NCBI GenBank assembly: GCA_036924085.1 | Contig: JAVGWX010000005.1 | Span: 82,489,666-82,553,665, forward strand | Length of the DNA stretch: 64,000 nucleotides | Direction: 5' to 3' | Source: Ariolimax columbianus | Taxonomy: Eukaryota; Mollusca; Gastropoda; Stylommatophora; Arionidae | Shown here: positions 21,345 through 33,900 of the stretch, one piece after another | How positions within the stretch are numbered: the stretch's first letter is position 1 | Layout: every line of letters starts with the position of its first letter | Notes under the pieces: generated by a model | Told to the model about the DNA's origin: nothing | Database searches by the model: none | Seen by the model: only the letters and a program-made list of their open reading frames with translations | Program-made: the position numbers and the translations under genes

Positions 21345-24300
21345 TTTTCGTGTCCATATGTTGTTAGGTGTTCCCACCACCAGTATGACACTTATGTTGT
21401 CAGGTGTTCCCACCCCAAGTCTGACACATATGTTGTCAGGTGTTCCCCCACCAAGTCTTACACTTATGTTGTCAGGTGTTCCCACCGCAAGTCTGACACT
21501 TATGTTGTCAGGTGTTCCCACCACAAGTCCAGCCCATATGTTGTCAGGTGTCCCCACCACAAGTCTGACACTTATGTTGTCAGGTGTTCCCACCACAAGT
21601 CTGACCCTTATGTTGTCAGGTGTTCCCACCACACGTCCAGCCCATATGTTGTCAGGTGTTCCCACCACAAGTCTGAGACTTATGTTGTCAGGTGTTCCCA
21701 CCACAAGTCTGACACTTATGTTGTCAGGTATTCCCACCACAAGTCCAGCCCATATCTTGTCAGATGTTCCTACCACAAGTCTGAGACTTATGTTGTCAGG
21801 TATTCCCACCACAAGTCTGACACTTATGTTGTCAGGTATTCCCACCACAAGTCTGACACTTATGTTGTCAGGTGTTCCCACCACAAGTCTGACACTTATG
21901 TTGTCAGGTATTCCCACCACAAGTCTGACACTTATGTTGTCAGGTGTTCCCACCACAAGTATGACACTTATGTTGTCAGGTGTTCCCACCACAAGTCTGA
22001 CACTTTGTTGTCATGTGTTCCCACCACAAGTCTGACACCTATGTTGTCAGGTGTTCCCACCACAAGTCTGACACTTATGTTGTCAGGTATTCCCACCACA
22101 AATCTGACACATATGTTGTCAGGTGTTCCCACCACAAGTCTGACACTTATGTTGTCAGGTGTTCCCACCACAAGTCTGACACTTATGTTGTCAGGTGCTC
22201 CCACCACAAGTCTGACACTTATGTTGTCAGGTGTTGCCACCACAAGTCTTACTCTTATGTTGTCAGGTGTTCCCACCACAAGTCTGACACTTTTGTTGTC
22301 AGGTGTTCCCACCACAAGTCTGACCCTTATGTTGTCAGGTGCTCCTACCACACGTCCAGCCAATATGTTGTCAGGTGTTCCCACCACAAGTCTGAGACTT
22401 ATGTTGTCAGGTATTCCCACCACAAGTCTGCCACTTATGTTGTCAGGTATTCCCACCACAAGTCCAGCCCATATGTTGTTAGGTGTTCCTACCAAAAGTC
22501 TGAGACTTATGTTGTCAGGTATTCCCACCACAAGTCTGACACTTATGTTGTCAGGTATTCCCACCACAAGTCTGACACTTATGTTGTCAGGTGTTCCCAC
22601 CACAAGTCTGACACTTATGTTGGCAGGTGTTCCCACCACAAGTCTGACACTTATGTTGTCAGGTATTCCCACCACAAGTCTGACACTTATGTTGTCACGT
22701 GTTCCCACCACAAGTCTGACACTTATGTTGTCAGGTGCTCCCACCACAAGTCTGCCACTTATGTTGTCAGGTGTTCCCACCACAAGTCTGACACTTATGT
22801 TGTCAGGTATTCCCACCACAAGTCTGACACTTATGTTGTCAGGTGTTCCCACCACAAGTCTGACACATATGTTGTCAGGTGTTCCCACCACAAGTCTGCC
22901 ACTTATGTTGTCAGGTGTTCCCACCACAAGTCTGACACTTATGTTGTCAGGTGTTCCCACCACAAGTCTGACACTTATGTTGTCAGGTGTTCCTACCACA
23001 AATCTGACACATATGTTGTCAGGTGTTCCCACCACAAGTCTGACACTTATGTTGTCAGGTGTTCCCACCACAATTCCAGCCCATATGTTGTCAGGTGTTC
23101 CCACCACAAGTCTGGCAATTATGTTGTCAGGTGCTCCCACCACAAGTCTGACACTTATGTTGTCAGGTATTGCCACCACAAGTCTTACACTTCTGTTATC
23201 AGGTGTTTCCACCACAAGTCTGACACTTATGTTGTCAGGTATTCCCACCACAAGTCTGACACTTATGTTGTCAGGTGTTCCCACCACAAGTCTGACACTT
23301 TGTTGTCAGGTTTTCCCACCACAAGTCTGACACTTATGTTGTCAGGTGTTCCCACCACAAGTCTGACACTTATGTTGTCAGGTGTTCCTACCACACGTCC
23401 AGCCCATATGTTGTCAGGTGTTCCCACCACAAGTCTGACACTTATGTTGTCAGGTGTTCCCACCACAAGTCTGCCACTTATGTTGTCAGGTATTCCCACC
23501 ACAAGTCCAGCCTATATGTTGTCAGGTGTTCCTACCACAAGTCTGAGACTTATGTGTTCAGGTATTCCCACCACAAGTCTGACACTTATGTGGTCAGGTA
23601 TTTCCACCACAAGTCTGACACTTATGTTGTCAGGTATTCCCACCACAAGTCTGACACTTATGTTGTCAGGTGTTCCCACCACACGTCTAACATTTATGTT
23701 GTCAGGTATTCCCACACCAAGTCTGACACTTATGTTGTCAGGTGTTCCCACCACAAGTCTGACAATTATGTTGGCAGGTATTCCCACCACAAGTCTGACA
23801 CTTATGTTGTCAGGTGTTCCCACCACAAGTCTGACACTTATGTTGTCAGGTGTTCCCACCACAAGTCTGCCACTTATGTTGTCAGGTGTTCCCACCACAA
23901 GTCTGACACTTATGTTGTCAGGTGTTCCCACCACAAGTCTGACACTTATGTTGTCAGGTGTTCCTACCACAAATCTGACACATATGTTGTCAGGTGTTCC
24001 CACCACAAGTCTGACACTTATGTTGTCAGGTGTTCCCACCACAATTCCAGCCCATATGTTGTCAGGTGTTTCCACCACAAGTCTGCCAATTATGTTGTCA
24101 GGTGCTCCCACCACAAGTCTGACACTTATGTTGTCAGGTATTGCCACCACAAGTCTTACACTTCTGTTGTCAGGTGTTCCCACCACAAGTCTGACACTTA
24201 TGTTGTCAGGTATTCCCACCACAAGTCTGACACTTATGTTGTCAGGTGTTCCCACCACAAGTCTGACACTTTGTTGTCAGGTTTTCCCACCACAAGTCTG

Positions 24301-25325
24301 ACACTTATGTTTTCAGGTGTTCCCACCACAAGTCTGACACTTATGTTGTCAGGTGTTCCTACCACACGTCCAGCCCATATGTTGTCAGGTGTTCCCACCA
24401 CAAGTCTGAGACTTATGTTGTCAGGTGTTCCCACCACAAGTCTGCCACTTATGTTGTCAGGTATTCCCACCACAAGTCCAGCCTATATGTTGTCAGGTGT
24501 TCCTACCACAAGTCTGAGACTTATGTGTTCAGGTATTCCCACCACAAGTCTGACACTTATGTGGTCAGGTATTCCCACCACAAGTCTGACACTTATGTTG
24601 TCAGGTGTTCCCACCACAAGTCTAACATTTATTTTGTCAGGTATTCCCCCACTAAGTCTGACACTTATGTTGTCAGGTGTTCCCACCACAAGTCTGACAC
24701 TTATGTTGGCAGATGTTCCCACCACAAGTCTGACACTAATGTTGTCAGGTATTCCCACCACAAGTTTGACACTTATGTTGTCAGGTGTTCCCACCACAAG
24801 TCTGACACTTATGTTGTCAGGTGTTCCCACCACAAGTCTGACACTTATGTTGTCAGGTGTTCCCACCACAAGTCTGACACTTATGTTGTCAGGTGTTCCT
24901 ACCACAAATCTGACACATATGTTGTCAGGTGTTCCCACCACAAGTCTGACACTTATGTTGTCAGGTGTTCCCACCACAAGTCTGCCACTTATGTTGTCAG
25001 GTGTTCCCACCACAAGTCTGACACTTATGTTGTCAGGTATTGCCACCACAAGTCTTTCACTTCTGTTGTCAGGTGTTCCCACCACAAGTCTGACACTTAT
25101 GTTGTCAGGTGTTCCCACCACAAGTCGAGCCCATATGTTGTCAGGTGTTCATGCCACAAGTCTAGCCCACATATTGTCAGGTGTTCGCATTACAAGTCCA
25201 GTCTATCTATTGTCAGGTGTTTCCACCATATGTTCAGCACAAATGTTGTCAGGCGTTTCCACCATATATTCAGCACATATGTTGTCAGGTGTTTGCACCA
25301 CTAGTCCAGCACATGTGTTAACAAC
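21345..25325. repeat. 36-bp minisatellite, about 110 copies, with higher-order structure
   Basis: Unit ctgacacttatgttgtcagg plus tgttcccaccacaagt. Because 36 is a multiple of 3 and the unit lacks stops in several frames, both strands carry long ORFs (762 aa plus, 439 aa minus). These read SLTLMLSGVPTT, CSHHKSDTYVVR or VVGTPDNISVRL again and again. Variant units repeat every 971 bp. A one-base deletion (cactttg) recurs at 22001, 23296 and 24267. The last units (25140-25325) are more diverged. Not considered protein-coding. Confidence 0.95.
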
Positions 25326-25329
25326 GCAG

Positions 25330-25890
25330 TGTCTAAGACCCCGTTGAATGCGGGTTATCGCCAGATTTGTGTGTTGTGAATTCAGTACCGTAGAGCGACT
25401 GTCAACGTTCTTTGCTCAATTGTCCTTTGAGCAACTCAAAGCTTCTCTACATCTGCTTTTAGTAGATGTCATACCTTGCAGTATTGTACCAATGATATAC
25501 ATATGTGTCATTTATAGGCAACTATAAGAGATGAATTTTAAATACGTGTACGCTTTTTCGACGTAATCACCTGCCACGTCTATTCGGTGTACCACGAACG
25601 GTCGAGAACAGTCTGCCACAGAACTCACATCGTTTTCGAAACTTCCTACTCAAATCGCACACTTACTGAAGTGACAGGCATACATCACCAACAGAACCGT
25701 TGTTTGCCACTGAATTTCAATAGCACACATACCTTCGCTATTCCACAGACGAATAACAGAACGTTGCTCCCCTTTGAGCATGTCATTTGTGGTGAGACCT
25801 CTTTCAATAGATCATAGGAGGTCATGGAGCTTGTCTGCTCCATGATGTCATCTACAGGACACTTGTTAGTGTCGACACTACTAACTTACA
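25330..25890. other. no gene recognised
   Basis: The ORF 25587-25817 (plus) shows no motif. No repeat is recognised. Confidence 0.35.
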
Positions 25891-25892
25891 TT

Positions 25893-26306
25893 TTACAATG
25901 ACACGATGTTTTGAAATTCAAAGAAGGATTCGCCTGCAAGTCCCCCGGCATCATATTCTCCATAATATGCAACCAATGTGGCATGCCATTCATTGCGAGA
26001 CTGAGTTGAAAATCCGTGCGCACATTCGGGAAACACATTCTTGACATCTCCAAGAACTGTGGTTCCTCTGTCTCCAACCACTTCAATGGTCCTGTGTACA
26101 GGAGAAATGTTTATGTCAGAGTCACAGGCATCGTCTCCTGCTCCTGGGACGATTTTCATCGTTTCAAACTGGAAAATATGCTTATCTCTCACGGGGGTTG
26201 CCTTCAGCTGCATGGCGTCAATATTTTTCATATCATCTTTAGCTCTTTCTCTTCTATTTTCCTTCCTCCCTTCCTCCATGTGTCTGTCTCTCTCCATGTC
26301 CCATTC
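25893..26306 (-). CDS. unidentified ORF, possible small gene or exon
   Basis: From the first ATG (26306) the minus strand reads about 137 codons. A charged N-terminal region (MEWDMERDRHMEEGRKENRR) precedes a mixed, globular-looking part (HIFQFETMKIVPGAGDD, VHRTIEVVGDRGTTVLGDV, NEWHATLVAYYGEYDAGG). The frame also stays open upstream, to a GTG at 26336. I do not recognise the family. Against it: overlapping plus-strand frames are open too, and no splice sites or promoter are evident. It could be an exon, a mobile-element ORF piece or chance. Confidence 0.3.
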   Translation of the reverse strand, partial: EWDMERDRHMEEGRKENRRERAKDDMKNIDAMQLKATPVRDKHIFQFETMKIVPGAGDDACDSDINISPVHRTIEVVGDRGTTVLGDVKNVFPECAHGFSTQSRNEWHATLVAYYGEYDAGGLAGESFFEFQNIVSL

Positions 26307-26339
26307 CATGGGTTTATTTATTTCGGCTAATGTCACAGT

Positions 26340-27800
26340 CCTTTTTTTTCAGTTTGGCCGAATCGGCTTATCTGGTCTCCTCTCACCGTGTACACTTTCT
26401 TAACCTGTTTTTATTTTCACTTCCTGTGTTTTTCTTTCGCTCTGTAGACAGACTAGATGATGCCATTAGTTAAGTATTACGTTTTATCATTTTATATCCC
26501 TTGTATGTATTACAACCTCCTTTTAACATATTCATATTTTAATCCAGGATGTGTTAGCTTATATTTGTTTTGTCCGTTGTCCATGAGGAAGGATTTTTAG
26601 TCGTAGCGTAGGTTCGGTTCTTGTTTTTATCTGAGTGAGGTATCGGAACAATATATCGTACATGTTATTTTACACTAAATTTCTATCGCAATGTTAATGT
26701 TTTCATTTGAGGCCTTTTCGTGTTTTCCTATCACTTACTGCACACACTATCGTTACTTTGCTTAGTTTCAGTCCACCAGCAAGATTTATAGAGCTGAAGA
26801 ATAAAGGCCGACTGCCCCTGCATCGACACGCACTACACAACCTAGCTTTCTTTGTTTAGTTTTACTTGCGAAACTAAAAACATATGACCTCATCAAAGAT
26901 CTGAACTCGTGTCCACGTGGTTAAATACCAACAACCAAAACGCTCGGCCAGCCACTCCTGCTATAACTTTTGTTTAGTCCAAAAGATCTTATTAAAATCT
27001 ATATTTTATTCAAATGCATTTAATATGTATAGCACATCTGTCGGTAATTCTAATAGATTTTGAAGCTTTGATGTTCTTTACCACGGTGAATGATAGGATT
27101 TCATTGACTCAACAGAGCGGAATACGCACCTCCCTCTGTGAATAACATTGTATACTTATATTTAACCTCGTCTTGTATCGGAGAGAAATGAAGCGAAAAT
27201 CAAACCCGGTAATGTCTGAAACACAGGCAATGTTGAGATGTGGATTCTCGCGAGAACAGTTGCACACGTGTACCAGTTAATATGCAATGAATTGCTCCTT
27301 TTATGACTCCTTAAAAGTCTTTTTATTTGTGTTGATCTTTATCCTTGACGAAGGTCTTGTGGCCGTAACGTAGATTTCGTTATCTTTCTGGTCCAGTGCG
27401 GAAACTATGCGATATATGTTTCTGTTATTACCAACGTTTGACGTCAGAACTACTGCAGTTTCTACATATATATTCAGAAGCTTATCAACGTGTCTACCTG
27501 TCCGACCTTTATCTCACTGGACTATATACACGAAACGAACGAGTTCCTACTAAAACAACAGTTACCAGTATAATATTCCCAGCTAATCCAGATTAAAGTG
27601 TGGCAGCAATTGGTGTAAGCCCGTTCGTCTGCTGGCCCACTAAATGGTGCTACCAATCTGTGAACAAATAAATTATTTTCGGAGATATTTTTCGTAAGAT
27701 TGTCTAGGTAAAACAATACTTTATTTTTGTTAAAAACTTTCTACTGGGTTTGGAGTACGCGATTCTGTTCAAGTCTCAAGTAGAGAACACGAATTCAGTC
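26340..27800. other. no gene recognised
   Basis: AT-rich. At 27340-27420 it holds the dispersed motif gacgaaggtcttgtggccgt. 26885-26965 (minus) looks faintly tRNA-like (gtggctggccgagcgt, gagttcagatctt), too worn to call. Confidence 0.35.
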
Positions 27801-27806
27801 CCCTAG

Positions 27807-27990
27807 GATGAGCTTACGTGGGCAGCTGCCACATCAGAGCGGTCACATGAAGGAATATTTTCTTAATTCGGCTGGAAACAAGTCTTCTGGTTCCGAGACC
27901 GTTAAACTGAGGGCAGTGAGAAGCACAGCAGATCCTAACAACAGATTGTCCTGGCCCTTGTCACCAGGACCATTAAAACAACAACTAAAG
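27807..27990 (+). CDS. candidate upstream exon of the PLEKHG5-like gene
   Basis: An open stretch beginning MSLRGQLPHQSGHMKEYF is bordered by a possible acceptor (cagtcccctag) and a strong donor (ctaaag/gtgagt). It enters with one leftover base and leaves in phase 0. That phase matches the next certain exon at 36102, giving LKQQLK then EKERHDQ. The content is polar and proline/serine-rich, as in disordered linkers before DH domains. No recognisable domain is present. The support is splice-site quality, phase and position only, so it may be a chance ORF. Confidence 0.42.
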
Positions 27991-30900
27991 GTGAGTACAG
28001 CATTACAGGTGCTTGTCAATGCGTCATTTTTATTTTGAGATGAAAATATGACTTCATCGATTTAAAAAATTTCCCGAAAAATATGTGCAACCTATTGTTA
28101 GAATTAGCCGAGAATTTGAGTACGCCTTTCTCAGATTTATCAGAAAATTTGAGTACATATGTCTCAGATGTATCTGAAAATTTGAGTATGCCTTTCTCAG
28201 TTTTTTCTCTCAAAATATTCGTATGTCTTATCATAGTTTCTACTCCAAATATGTGTACCTTATACCTTAGTTTCTATATCCTTAATAGGGTCGTCGTCAC
28301 CATACGGCGTGTCCATCATTTATACTGCAGAGAAACATGTTGTCACTGTGCTCCTCTAATGGCGCCACGGCTTTGCAGATCATTTTCTACAATCTATTTG
28401 TTTTGTCGGTTCATGTACATGTCTGCGTCGTTTGTTTGTTTTGTTTTTTTTTTGCGGTTTTTTTTTGTATTTCTTGTATAGGTGATTTCTGAGTCTGACA
28501 TGCTCGCAGCCTGATTGTCGACAGGTGATCTGTTCGTGGTAAAGGGCACAAATGTATGTTATATTATTCAATACCAGACTGTTACCTGGGTCCTAAAGGG
28601 GAGCGAAGAAGAGTAACACTGCAACCTGTCAGGCATGTCTTAAGAAGTGGCTAAGGAGGATCGAACACTTTGCTGGCTTCCCCATTCAGCCAAAAACACG
28701 TTGATGAATATAGACAGTTCAACATGAAATGACTTGGCGTGTATTTGTTGAAATACTTTGCTCCACAGGGAGCTAAAAAGAATGTGATGACTGATTTATA
28801 TTATTCTACGGGAATTGTCTATTTCTTTAACCTGAAACTTAGATATAACATTTGCAGATTTGACTAAATGTCTATACAAACCTTCATAGTTTCATTTGGT
28901 TTCTTCTTGTGCTTATAGTGGAAAACATTTTAAAATACTTTAGACTAATGCATTTTATCATCTGAACTACACTGATGATTTGATGCTTCTGTTAGGAATC
29001 TCTGCTGGTGACTTGGTTTTTATGTTTGAAATTATATTGACTTTACTGATGGCTTGGCTATTCTGTCAGGGTGATCTGACCTATGCTGATGTCAGGTATC
29101 TTCTGTCAGGGTGATCTGACCTTTGCTGATGTCAGGTATCTTCTGTCAGGGTGATCTGATCTTTGCTGAGGTCAGGTATCTTCTGTCAGGGTGATCTGAC
29201 CTTTGCTGATGCTGATCTCTTCTGTCGGTGGTTTTCTGGCATTTCCTAATGTCTAGTCTCTTCTTGTCTGGGTACTTTGGAATCTGAAACTTGTTTATCT
29301 CAGACAATATGTCTCCAATTCTAGAGAGTCTCACATACCTGGGTAGCCTTCTGTTTCCTCTGGTCGCTTTTTATACGCCGGTATATCACCTGCAAGGTAG
29401 CAGGTGTTTTAAAATAAAGTTTTCCTTTCATCAGGCGAGCTACCTTTCCAGGCTTCCGGGTCTTATATACTCAGAGAATTTATCTGGTTTTGAGATGCCC
29501 TGTCCTGTTTTTAAAAATAGTTATGTCACGGGAAAGCCGGAAGTTGGACATTGCTGTCATTGGCTATTCTTGAGTGTATTTGTTGGAAGTTGGATATTTA
29601 TGTCATAGGCTATTATTGAGTGTATTTGTTGGAAGTTGGATATGGATGTCATAGTCTATACGTGAGTGCATTTGGTTGAAGTTGGCCATGTTGTCATAAT
29701 CTATACTTGAGTTCATTTGGTGGAAGTTGCACATTGTTGTCATAGGCTATAATGCGTGCATTTGGTTACGGTGTGAATGCTCATCCATCAATCCCCTCCC
29801 TGCCTTCTATGCCAGCATTTCATCACCTTCATGTACCATGTCCTTTGCATAGAGTTGATCTCATCCCATCGTATCTGTAAGAATCTGTGTCAACCATTAG
29901 CCTTCCCGCATGCGCCATAACCAAATTCAACATTTCCTTGACGCCTTGTATCCATCTTCTTCTTGGTCGGCCTCTGCCTTGTCTTCAAGAAACCCTTCAG
30001 AACTATTTTCTCTAGTCCGTTATGAAATTCAGTACATAAGACCCAATGTGTCTGCAGTTGTGGGCATGTGTTTCCTGATTTGAAGAAATATTTTTCTGTG
30101 CTGCCTATGTCGCTATTAGCCTATGTGTATTTATAACTTCCCAGCCTAGGAGTTACATCATGCCTGCATCCCTAACTCTAACACAATCATATTACATGCC
30201 CAGCCAGCTTTCTACCTAAACGAAAACGTCCTAACCAAACTCCCACTCACACGCTCAATTGCACATAAACGCTCCAATAAACACGTCAATCAGCATTAAC
30301 TATATGCGACCTAAACATATTTGCAGAACTTTTATTTGCATTTTGAGGGGTTCAATATTATTGATTTTAGTTTTTACATGTTCGAGTTATTGATCTACCT
30401 GCAACATCTGGGTTACAGTCTAGCGAATCTTATCTCTTGGTCATACTAGTCAGGTCAGATAATACGTGAAAGGAGCGGGGTTTGAACTGGTATCATTTTT
30501 GAAGAGGCCAAGAAATTTAACAGAAGATAACTTTGTATCTTGGAAGCCCCTGGTAATCAGTTGATTTAACTCTTGATGACGTTTATAGTATGGCAGCTTA
30601 CAGTGGCTCCTCGTACATCTCAAGGCGTACTTGTAAAGATGAACATGGGACATCCTGAATGGTAGTGTAATGACAGGCTCTTCATTGTTGTGTTCAGTGT
30701 CCATCCCTACAAGACTACTGTAATACATCATGTTTCCAGGAGCGAGATGTGGACAAAAGATGGTGTATTGGTCAGATTGTTTCACCTGACCCTGATGTTC
30801 CTATTTGCTCCCACCTTGATCAGCATGTTTCACCTGACCCTGATGTTACTCTTTGCTCCCACCTTGATCAGCATGTTTCACCTGACCCTGATGTTACTCT

Positions 30901-33900
30901 TTGCTCCCACCTTGATCAGCATGTTTCACCTGACCCTGATGTTACTCTTTGCTCCCACCTTGATCAGCATGTTTCACCTGACCCTGGTGTTACTCTTTGC
31001 TCTCACCTTGATCAGCATGTTTCACCTGTCCCTGATGTTACTCTTTGCTCCCACCCTGATCAGCATGTTTCACCTGACCCTGGTGTTACTCCTTGCTTCC
31101 ACCTTGATCAGCTTCTTTCCCCTGACCCTTATGTTACTCTTTGCTTCCACCTTGGTCAGCTTGTTTCACCTGACCCTGATATTACGCTTTGCTTCCACTT
31201 TGGTCAGCTTGTTTCACCTGACCCTGGTGTTACTCTTTGCTCCAACCTTGGTCAGTTAGTTTCACCTGACCTTGGTGTTACTTTTTGCTACTCTTTCCAG
31301 GAGAAGATATAGGAACAGGTGGGTAGCAGAAAATCCTTGACGCAAATATAACTTAAAATGAGGTCTATCATGAGTAGATATCAGAACAAAGTGAGAAACA
31401 GAGAACCCAAGCTACTTGTAGCAAGTATAATTTTTAGAAGCCACGAGGTTTATTAAGAGTAGATTCGTGAACAAATGGGAAATGGAGCTTTCATATTTTT
31501 TTCCCGGGTGATATTTGGTCCAGTTTACCTAGCTGTAAATGGGTATCTAGTTTACATCTATGAGACTACCTTTAACAGTTTATGTAAAATAAATATCTGG
31601 TATGCTTTCTCTACCTGCCATACTACCATATCATCCTTTGCTTGTTCTGCTTCATGATCTTCATCACCAACCATACTGTCCGTTGATCTCGATCCTGAAT
31701 CTGTAAAACGTCTTGTCCCAATTGACGTTCACTAACTCTGCGATCCACTCACCTCCATACTAACATGTTTAATTGGCCGGTACTTTCTCTCTTTGTCTTT
31801 GTTTGCCCCTAGTAATGTCCATCGGTTCTGTTGGTGGCTCTTTTCTTTGAAAGGTATCACACTCGCCTCTCAAAAGCGATGAGTGGAAACGGTGGGCGAT
31901 CGAATCCCACAAGTTTCAAGCGATTCCTGGTCTCAAGGGAAGTGCGACCAGAATGTCTGCATCTTGAATTACCTCCAGTCGTCTTGACATATGTCTTGCC
32001 ACTGGTTCAATGTAGCTCGGGACCAGAGAGTGAGGATGATGACCAGCGTAGTTTCTTCCTCACTATAATCCAAATACAGCATAAGTTACATCGTCAAGAC
32101 ACAAACTGTTTTATGATGTTGTCCTTATCGTTTGTGATGGCCCCTAACTAAACAAGTACTTGTATGAATCCCTTACACACCAGAATGTTCAACCGTTCTC
32201 TCTCTGTCTTCCTCTGCTCCTCATTGACCCAGTTCCTGCAATGTACCACAACCCTGAACCATCACAACATCTCTCTCTCGCTCTTTCTCTCCCCCCCCCC
32301 CTCTCTCTCTCTCTGTATTCCTCTGCTCCTAATTGTCCCAGTTACTGTATTGCCCCCCCCCCCCAACCTTGCAACCTTTACAACTTCTGTCTGCGTCTTC
32401 CTCTGCTCCTAATTGTCCCAGTTACTGTATTGCCCCCCCCCCCCAACCTTGCAACCTTTACAACTTCTGTCTGCGTCTTCCTCTGCTCCTAATTGTCCCA
32501 GTTACTGTATTGCCCCCCCCCCCCAACCTTGCAACCTTTACAACTTCTGTCTGCGTCTTCCTCTGCTCCTAATTGTCCCAGTTACTGTATTGCCCCCCCC
32601 CCCCCAACCTTGCAACCTTTACAACTTCTGTCTGCGTCATCCTCTGCTCCTAATTGTCCCAGTTACTGTATTGCCCCCCCCCCCCCCCAACCTTGCAACC
32701 TTTACAACTTCTGTCTGCGTCTTCCTCTGCTCCTAATTGTCCCAGTTACTGTATTGCCCCCCCCCCCAACCTTGCAACCTTTACAACTTCTGTCTGCGTC
32801 TTCCTCTGCCTCTAATTGTTCGTGTTCCTTCAATGCCCCACAACCCTGCAATCCTAATAATATCTCGCTGTGTTTTCTTCGGCTTCTAATTGTCCCAGTT
32901 TCTACAATGCCGCACAACTTGGCAACTTCTCTCTGTGTATTTCTTTGCCTCTAATTGTTCGTGTTCCTTCAATGTTCCACAACCCTGCATCCCTTACATC
33001 GTCTCATGTTTCTGAAATGATGAATACCACCATTATTTAAATAGCTTTGGTCTAAGAAGGAAAAGGAAAATGTATAGCCTGATGAATAAATACAGCTGAC
33101 CTTAGTTGCTGTTTGAACAGTCTTACCTCTTCTTGATGCAGACGTTTGAACTGTCTTACCATTTCTCTTTCTAAAAGTTTGAACTGTCTTACCACTTCTC
33201 TTTCTAGAAGTTTGAACTGTCTTACCATTTCTTGATGCTTAAGTTAAAACAGTCTTACCACTTCTTGATACAGAAGTTTGAACTGTCTTACTACTTCTCT
33301 TTCTAGAAGTTTGAACTGTCTTACTACTTCTCTTTCTAGAAGTTTGAACTGTCTTACTACTTCTCTTTCTAGAAGTTTGAACTGTCTTACTACTTCTCTT
33401 TCTAGAAGTTTGAACTGTCTTACTACTTCTCTTTCTAGAAGTTTGAACTGTCTTACTACTTCTCTTTCTAGAAGTTTGAACTGTCTTACTACTTCTCTTT
33501 CTAGAAGTTTGAACTGTCTTACTACTTCTCTTTCTAGAAGTTTGAACTGTCTTACTACTTCTCTTTCTAGAAGTTTGAACTGTCTTACTACTTCTCTTTC
33601 TAGAAGTTTGAACTAGTTTTCATGATTTGGTTGACAATTTCCATTTCTAGAAGTTTGAACTGACTTTTGCGATTTGGTTGTACATTTTCAATTTTAGAAG
33701 TTTAAATTGGTTTTTGTGAGGTGAGTTGACCAATTCCTTTTCTAAAAGTTTGAACTGGCTTTTGTCTACACACGTTTCTGGAGATTTGAACTAGTGCCTC
33801 TAGACTAAGAAACCGCCACCATAACCTTCACTTGGCCACACAATTCTAATCTCTAATATTCTGGGATGCTGCTTTGCGAAGTCGTTAGCGACACCACACG

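Noticed and set aside
21345..25325. CRISPR array
   Set aside because: The units are contiguous without unique spacers, and the DNA is animal nuclear sequence with introns.
21277..25347. Very long ORFs (up to 762 aa plus, 439 aa minus) that look like a repetitive protein
   Set aside because: They follow from a 36-bp unit free of stops in several frames. Both strands are open, one-base deletions recur, and no start or splice context favours one frame.
33278..33616. 112-aa Leu/Ser repeat protein
   Set aside because: A 33-bp minisatellite read in frame.
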